Assembly: GCA_016210785.1 (NCBI GenBank)
Contig: JACQTN010000090.1
Coordinates: 1-5,000, forward strand
DNA length: 5,000 nt
Source of the DNA: Armatimonadota bacterium
Lineage (GTDB): Bacteria; Sysuimicrobiota; Sysuimicrobiia; Sysuimicrobiales; JACQTN01
Direction of reading: 5' to 3'
Shown here: positions 4,813-5,000 of the stretch, in pieces
How positions within the stretch are numbered: position 1 is the first letter of the stretch
Layout: every line of letters starts with the position of its first letter
The notes under the pieces: model-generated
The model's input: the letters and a program-made list of their open reading frames with translations, nothing else
What the model was told of the DNA's origin: nothing
Databases searched by the model: none
Made by a program: the position numbers and the translations under genes

Positions 4813-5000
4813 ATGGCGGGGAAGGTACGCATCGTTCCCATCTCCCAAGTCAAACGGGTGCGACAGGTCAAGATCATCAACACAAAGCGATTTGAACAGT
4901 TCAAGAATGCGCTCACCAAACTGGATGCCACAAAGCACGGTGCGCAGTATCAATGCGGGCGGCGAGAGCAGCCCAGGGACGTGGTGGCAGACCTGCGCGC
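4813..5000 (+). CDS. Unidentified protein, 5' end only
   Basis: The frame starts at ATG 4813 and is open to the right edge (62 codons plus 2 nt). The visible part begins MAGKVRIVPISQVKRVRQVK and continues with KIINTKRFEQFKNALTKLDATKHG, one Cys (in QYQCGRREQPRD) and DVVADLR. It is basic and soluble-looking, with no signal peptide or membrane segment. I do not recognise the family; the basic N-terminus with amphipathic stretches could suit a nucleic-acid or partner-binding protein, but that is a guess. Support for a real gene comes from the near-consensus promoter, a ribosome site at correct spacing and the uninterrupted frame. About 18 of 61 third positions are A/T, clearly more than in the neighbours, which may mean a different origin. 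The opposing minus-strand frame (4759-4953) has no such signals. Confidence 0.65.
   Translation, partial: MAGKVRIVPISQVKRVRQVKIINTKRFEQFKNALTKLDATKHGAQYQCGRREQPRDVVADLR

Noticed and set aside
4759..4953. Minus-strand frame (64 codons) opposite the last gene
   Set aside because: The + strand frame has a near-consensus promoter and a ribosome site; the antisense frame has neither and would end inside that promoter.

Overview
The window is about 70% GC and comes from a bacterial chromosome. GC-rich third positions, Shine-Dalgarno sites and ECF sigma/anti-sigma genes all fit a high-GC bacterium. The sequence alone does not fix the phylum, and I do not name a species. No rRNA, tRNA, CRISPR array or transposase was seen.

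Layout, left to right. (1) Positions 1-1041 hold the 3' part of a serine--glyoxylate aminotransferase (class V, PLP-dependent); its N-terminus lies outside the window. (2) An extended -10 promoter at the end of that gene leads through a leader of about 100 nt to a 148-codon gene of unknown function (1159-1605). A stem-loop follows it. (3) On the minus strand, 1894-1723 is the N-terminal stub of an aldehyde dehydrogenase gene. It has an intact start region, then a frameshift, then loss of homology, so it is a pseudogene remnant. (4) Positions 2049-2795 encode an ECF sigma factor resembling the SigR/SigH type, with no anti-sigma gene beside it. (5) A 255-bp intergenic region carries a possible ECF-type promoter and a 10-bp palindrome. 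(6) Positions 3051-4393 are a translationally coupled pair: a second ECF sigma factor and its membrane-anchored RskA-type anti-sigma factor, joined by an ATGA overlap. (7) Positions 4394-4812 are non-coding, with an 18-bp tandem repeat, a small hairpin, a drop to about 51% GC, a 12-bp palindrome and a near-consensus housekeeping promoter. (8) That promoter drives an unidentified gene starting at 4813 and running off the right edge.

How the parts fit together: the centre is a regulatory block with two ECF sigma genes in the same orientation, one with and one without a membrane partner. The RskA-type protein should hold its sigma factor inactive at the membrane until a signal outside the cytoplasm triggers its release. 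An unusual feature is a methionine-rich stretch just outside the membrane in that protein, which could bind metal or sense oxidation. The aminotransferase (serine cycle or glyoxylate metabolism) and the dehydrogenase remnant are metabolic and have no evident functional link to the sigma genes.
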